Below the pieces are notes generated by a model that did no database searches, was not told the origin of the DNA, and was given only the letters and a program-made list of their open reading frames with translations. A stretch of 64,000 nt of DNA from JAGLOK01 sp963675575 (GTDB lineage: Bacteria; Bacillota; Clostridia; Christensenellales; UMGS416). A program made the position numbers and the translations under genes. The stretch spans positions 1,240,001 through 1,304,000 of the forward strand of contig OY776378.1 of assembly GCA_963675575.1 (NCBI GenBank), in the 5' to 3' direction. Shown here piece by piece: positions 62,174-64,000 of this stretch (position 1 is its first letter; every line of letters begins with the position of its first letter).

Positions 62174-63709
62174 ATGCTCTCAAAGTTAAACAGCCTGGGT
62201 GTTGAATCTGTAACCGGACATTCGGTTATCGTGGAACTTGATATATCAAACGGATTGCCGGGGTTTGATATAGTAGGTTTGCCCGATGCTACGGTAAGGG
62301 AATCCCGGGAGAGGGTGCGTGCCGCGATAAAAAATTCGGGTTATATGTTCCCTTTGCAAAAAGTAACTGTGAATCTGGCGCCTGCGGACAAGAAAAAGGA
62401 AGGCGCGATATACGACCTGCCCATAGCACTTGCGATGCTTAACGCTTCGGGACAGCTCATGATGGACGGTTGGGACAACACGGCTTTTATAGGCGAGCTT
62501 TCCTTGGATGGTAATATACGCGAGATAAACGGCGTGCTGCCCATGATATTGGCCGCGGCTGACGAGGGATATGACACGATAATCGTTCCGAAAGGGAACA
62601 TTCCCGAGGCCGAAGTAATAAAAAATATAAATATTATCGCGGCCGAAAGCTTAAACGGCTTGGCGTCCGTACTTGAAAGACGAAGTGAACCAAATTATAT
62701 TAAACCAAAAGCCTTTGAAGAATTAATAGATAAAGAAGAATTCGAGACGGATTTTTCCATAGTGAGAGGACAAAGCATCGCAAAACGCGCGCTGGAAGTG
62801 GCGGCGGCAGGCGGTCACAACGTCATAATGATAGGCCCTCCCGGCTCGGGAAAAACAATGCTTGCGCGAGCCATGGTTTCGATAATGCCCGACATTACTT
62901 TTGAAGAGGCGATACAGGTTAATAAAATCCATTCAATAGTCGGGACGCAAAAAAGCTTGAAGAAATTTATTGCAAAGCGTCCTTTCCGCGCACCTCATCA
63001 CACATCATCTTCCGTGTCATTAACCGGAGGCGGCATAAAGCTGCATCCAGGTGAGATATCGCTTGCGCATCTTGGCATATTGTTTTTGGACGAGCTTCCC
63101 GAGTTTCAAAGAGAAGCGTTGGAAGCATTGCGTCAGCCATTGGAAGACGGAACTATAACAATCGCACGAGCTAACGGCACGGCCGTTTTTCCAGCGAGTG
63201 TGATGCTTGTTGCCTCCATGAATCCATGCCCATGCGGAAATTTCGGGTCATCTGTCAACGAATGCAGATGCACACCTTTTCAGATTGAGCGGTATTTGGG
63301 TAAAATAAGCGGACCGCTGATAGACCGAGTGGACGTGCAAATAGAATTGGACGCCGTACCATATGATGATTTGACAAGCAAAAAGAAAGAAGAAAGCTCC
63401 GCGGATATAAAAACACGGGTGGAAGCCGCCCGCGCTATTCAGCGAGCGCGCTTTAAAGATGACAAGATATTTTTCAACGCGCAAATGGACGCAAAAAGGA
63501 TAAATAAATATTGTGTGCTTAACGCGGAAACAAAAGCGTTTATGAAAAGCGTTTATAACTCGCTGAAACTTTCCGCCCGCGCTCACAGCCGCATACTGAA
63601 GATGGCGCTGACCATATCAGACCTTGCCGGAGATGGGGAGATTAAGATTGAGCATCTTGCCGAAGCGGTGAATTACCGCTCTCTGGACAGGAAGTATTGG
63701 GGTAGGTAG
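62174..63709 (+). CDS. comM: YifB/ComM Mg-chelatase-like AAA+ ATPase
   Basis: A 511-residue helicase-like protein. The N-terminal Lon-S5-like domain (VELDISNGLPGFDIVGLPDATVRESRERV) is followed by AAA+ with Walker A GPPGSGKT near residue 217, Walker B ILFLDELPEF and the SMNPCPCG motif. ComM aids branch migration during transformation in other bacteria. ATG at 62174 is preferred over 62171 for spacing from GGAGG. Confidence 0.93.
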   Translation: MLSKLNSLGVESVTGHSVIVELDISNGLPGFDIVGLPDATVRESRERVRAAIKNSGYMFPLQKVTVNLAPADKKKEGAIYDLPIALAMLNASGQLMMDGWDNTAFIGELSLDGNIREINGVLPMILAAADEGYDTIIVPKGNIPEAEVIKNINIIAAESLNGLASVLERRSEPNYIKPKAFEELIDKEEFETDFSIVRGQSIAKRALEVAAAGGHNVIMIGPPGSGKTMLARAMVSIMPDITFEEAIQVNKIHSIVGTQKSLKKFIAKRPFRAPHHTSSSVSLTGGGIKLHPGEISLAHLGILFLDELPEFQREALEALRQPLEDGTITIARANGTAVFPASVMLVASMNPCPCGNFGSSVNECRCTPFQIERYLGKISGPLIDRVDVQIELDAVPYDDLTSKKKEESSADIKTRVEAARAIQRARFKDDKIFFNAQMDAKRINKYCVLNAETKAFMKSVYNSLKLSARAHSRILKMALTISDLAGDGEIKIEHLAEAVNYRSLDRKYWGR

Positions 63710-63773
63710 GGGGGAGAAGTTGCAAGGAATTTCAATGCAAAACAACATTAAATATATTGGAATAAGTGGATAA

Positions 63774-64000
63774 ATGTATAGTATGAAAGAATATAGATAT
63801 AAATTTTTGCACACATTTTTAATGATTATTTTAACAATTATAATTTTCGCCGGATCGTATTTGCACATCGCTAAAGATAGTAACTTTGAATTAAAAGTCT
63901 ATGTAGCAATAATATTTATTGCAAGTTTAACATTTGCCAGTTATTTTAAGATCAAATTTGATAGGATGTATAGTGTTGTTTTAGATGGTGAACAGCTTAG
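63774..64000 (+). CDS. Membrane protein of unknown function, N-terminal fragment
   Basis: An open frame of 75 codons running off the right edge. The N-terminus is basic, then two hydrophobic segments (about residues 14-31 and 42-57). An ATG three codons later (63783) is an alternative start. The sequence is AT-rich and the ribosome site weak, so the call is tentative. Confidence 0.5.
   Translation, partial: MYSMKEYRYKFLHTFLMIILTIIIFAGSYLHIAKDSNFELKVYVAIIFIASLTFASYFKIKFDRMYSVVLDGEQL

Noticed and set aside
1..64000. CRISPR array, prophage, integron or intact insertion sequence
   Set aside because: No spaced identical repeats, transposase, integrase, terminal inverted repeats or phage structural genes were seen on either strand.

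Overview
This window is a chromosomal stretch of a low-GC Bacillota bacterium, most likely an anaerobe of the class Clostridia. Supporting signs are the Firmicutes-type PolC polymerase, a ctsR-mcsA-mcsB-clpC operon with its own CtsR operator, class III fructose-bisphosphatase, a SigH-like sigma factor, clostridial lysine 2,3-aminomutase, indolepyruvate:ferredoxin oxidoreductase, acetate kinase, and GGAGG ribosome sites behind sigma-A type promoters. Nearly everything is single-copy core genome on the plus strand. I found no rRNA, tRNA, CRISPR array, prophage or intact insertion sequence.

Layout. 1-2.1 kb: the start of a minus-strand bioY under a BirA-like operator, then a DUF2156 protein and an Eis-like acetyltransferase. 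2.2-8.3 kb: an F-type ATP synthase operon atpBEFHAGDC whose delta subunit is only 73 residues. 8.3-9.9 kb: an AEC permease, a C_GCAxxG_C_C protein and a small membrane protein. 10-15.5 kb: an aromatic 2-oxoacid/aryl-CoA cluster (paaK, iorA, iorB, second paaK, ACT protein). 15.6-17.9 kb: alr, 5-formyl-THF cyclo-ligase, a membrane protein. 18.3-20.8 kb: lysine 2,3-aminomutase coupled to an opine-dehydrogenase-family protein. 21-24 kb: an orphan gene, rsmD, coaD, a coiled-coil protein, a patatin-like phospholipase. 24-28 kb: tmcAL and ackA (divergent), yceD-rpmF, sigH. 28.3-33.9 kb: fbp, rpsB-tsf, pyrH, a dead methyltransferase gene, frr. 33.9-43.8 kb: small ORF, uppS, cdsA, dxr, rseP, ispG, polC, mgtC. 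44-46 kb: infC-rpmI-rplT with an L20-type leader, then a TrmH-family methyltransferase. 46-50.5 kb: an S-adenosylhomocysteine (SAH) hydrolase homologue, MTA/SAH deaminase, a lipoprotein. 50.5-55 kb: the CtsR operon. 55-58 kb: ACR3 arsenite permease, rbgA, rnhB, yraN. 58.3-63.7 kb: a 1290-residue double GT-C glycosyltransferase and comM, with a truncated gene at the right edge.

How the genes work together. Membrane energetics (ATP synthase), lipid and isoprenoid carrier synthesis (uppS, cdsA, dxr, ispG), translation and protein quality control dominate. Accessory metabolism points to amino-acid use: aromatic amino acids through 2-oxoacids to aryl-CoA, lysine to beta-lysine, and acetyl-phosphate to acetate.

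Points to look at first: (i) an ATP synthase delta subunit lacking its N-terminal domain and lying in frame with subunit b; (ii) a two-gene kamA/opine-dehydrogenase operon with an unusual upstream region; (iii) eleven candidate frameshifts confined to 2.2 kb of polC and mgtC, more likely a sequence-quality fault than biology; (iv) a fusion of two GT-C glycosyltransferase modules; (v) an SAH hydrolase homologue without the usual C-terminal tail, paired with an SAH deaminase. All calls come from reading the sequence; no database search was run.
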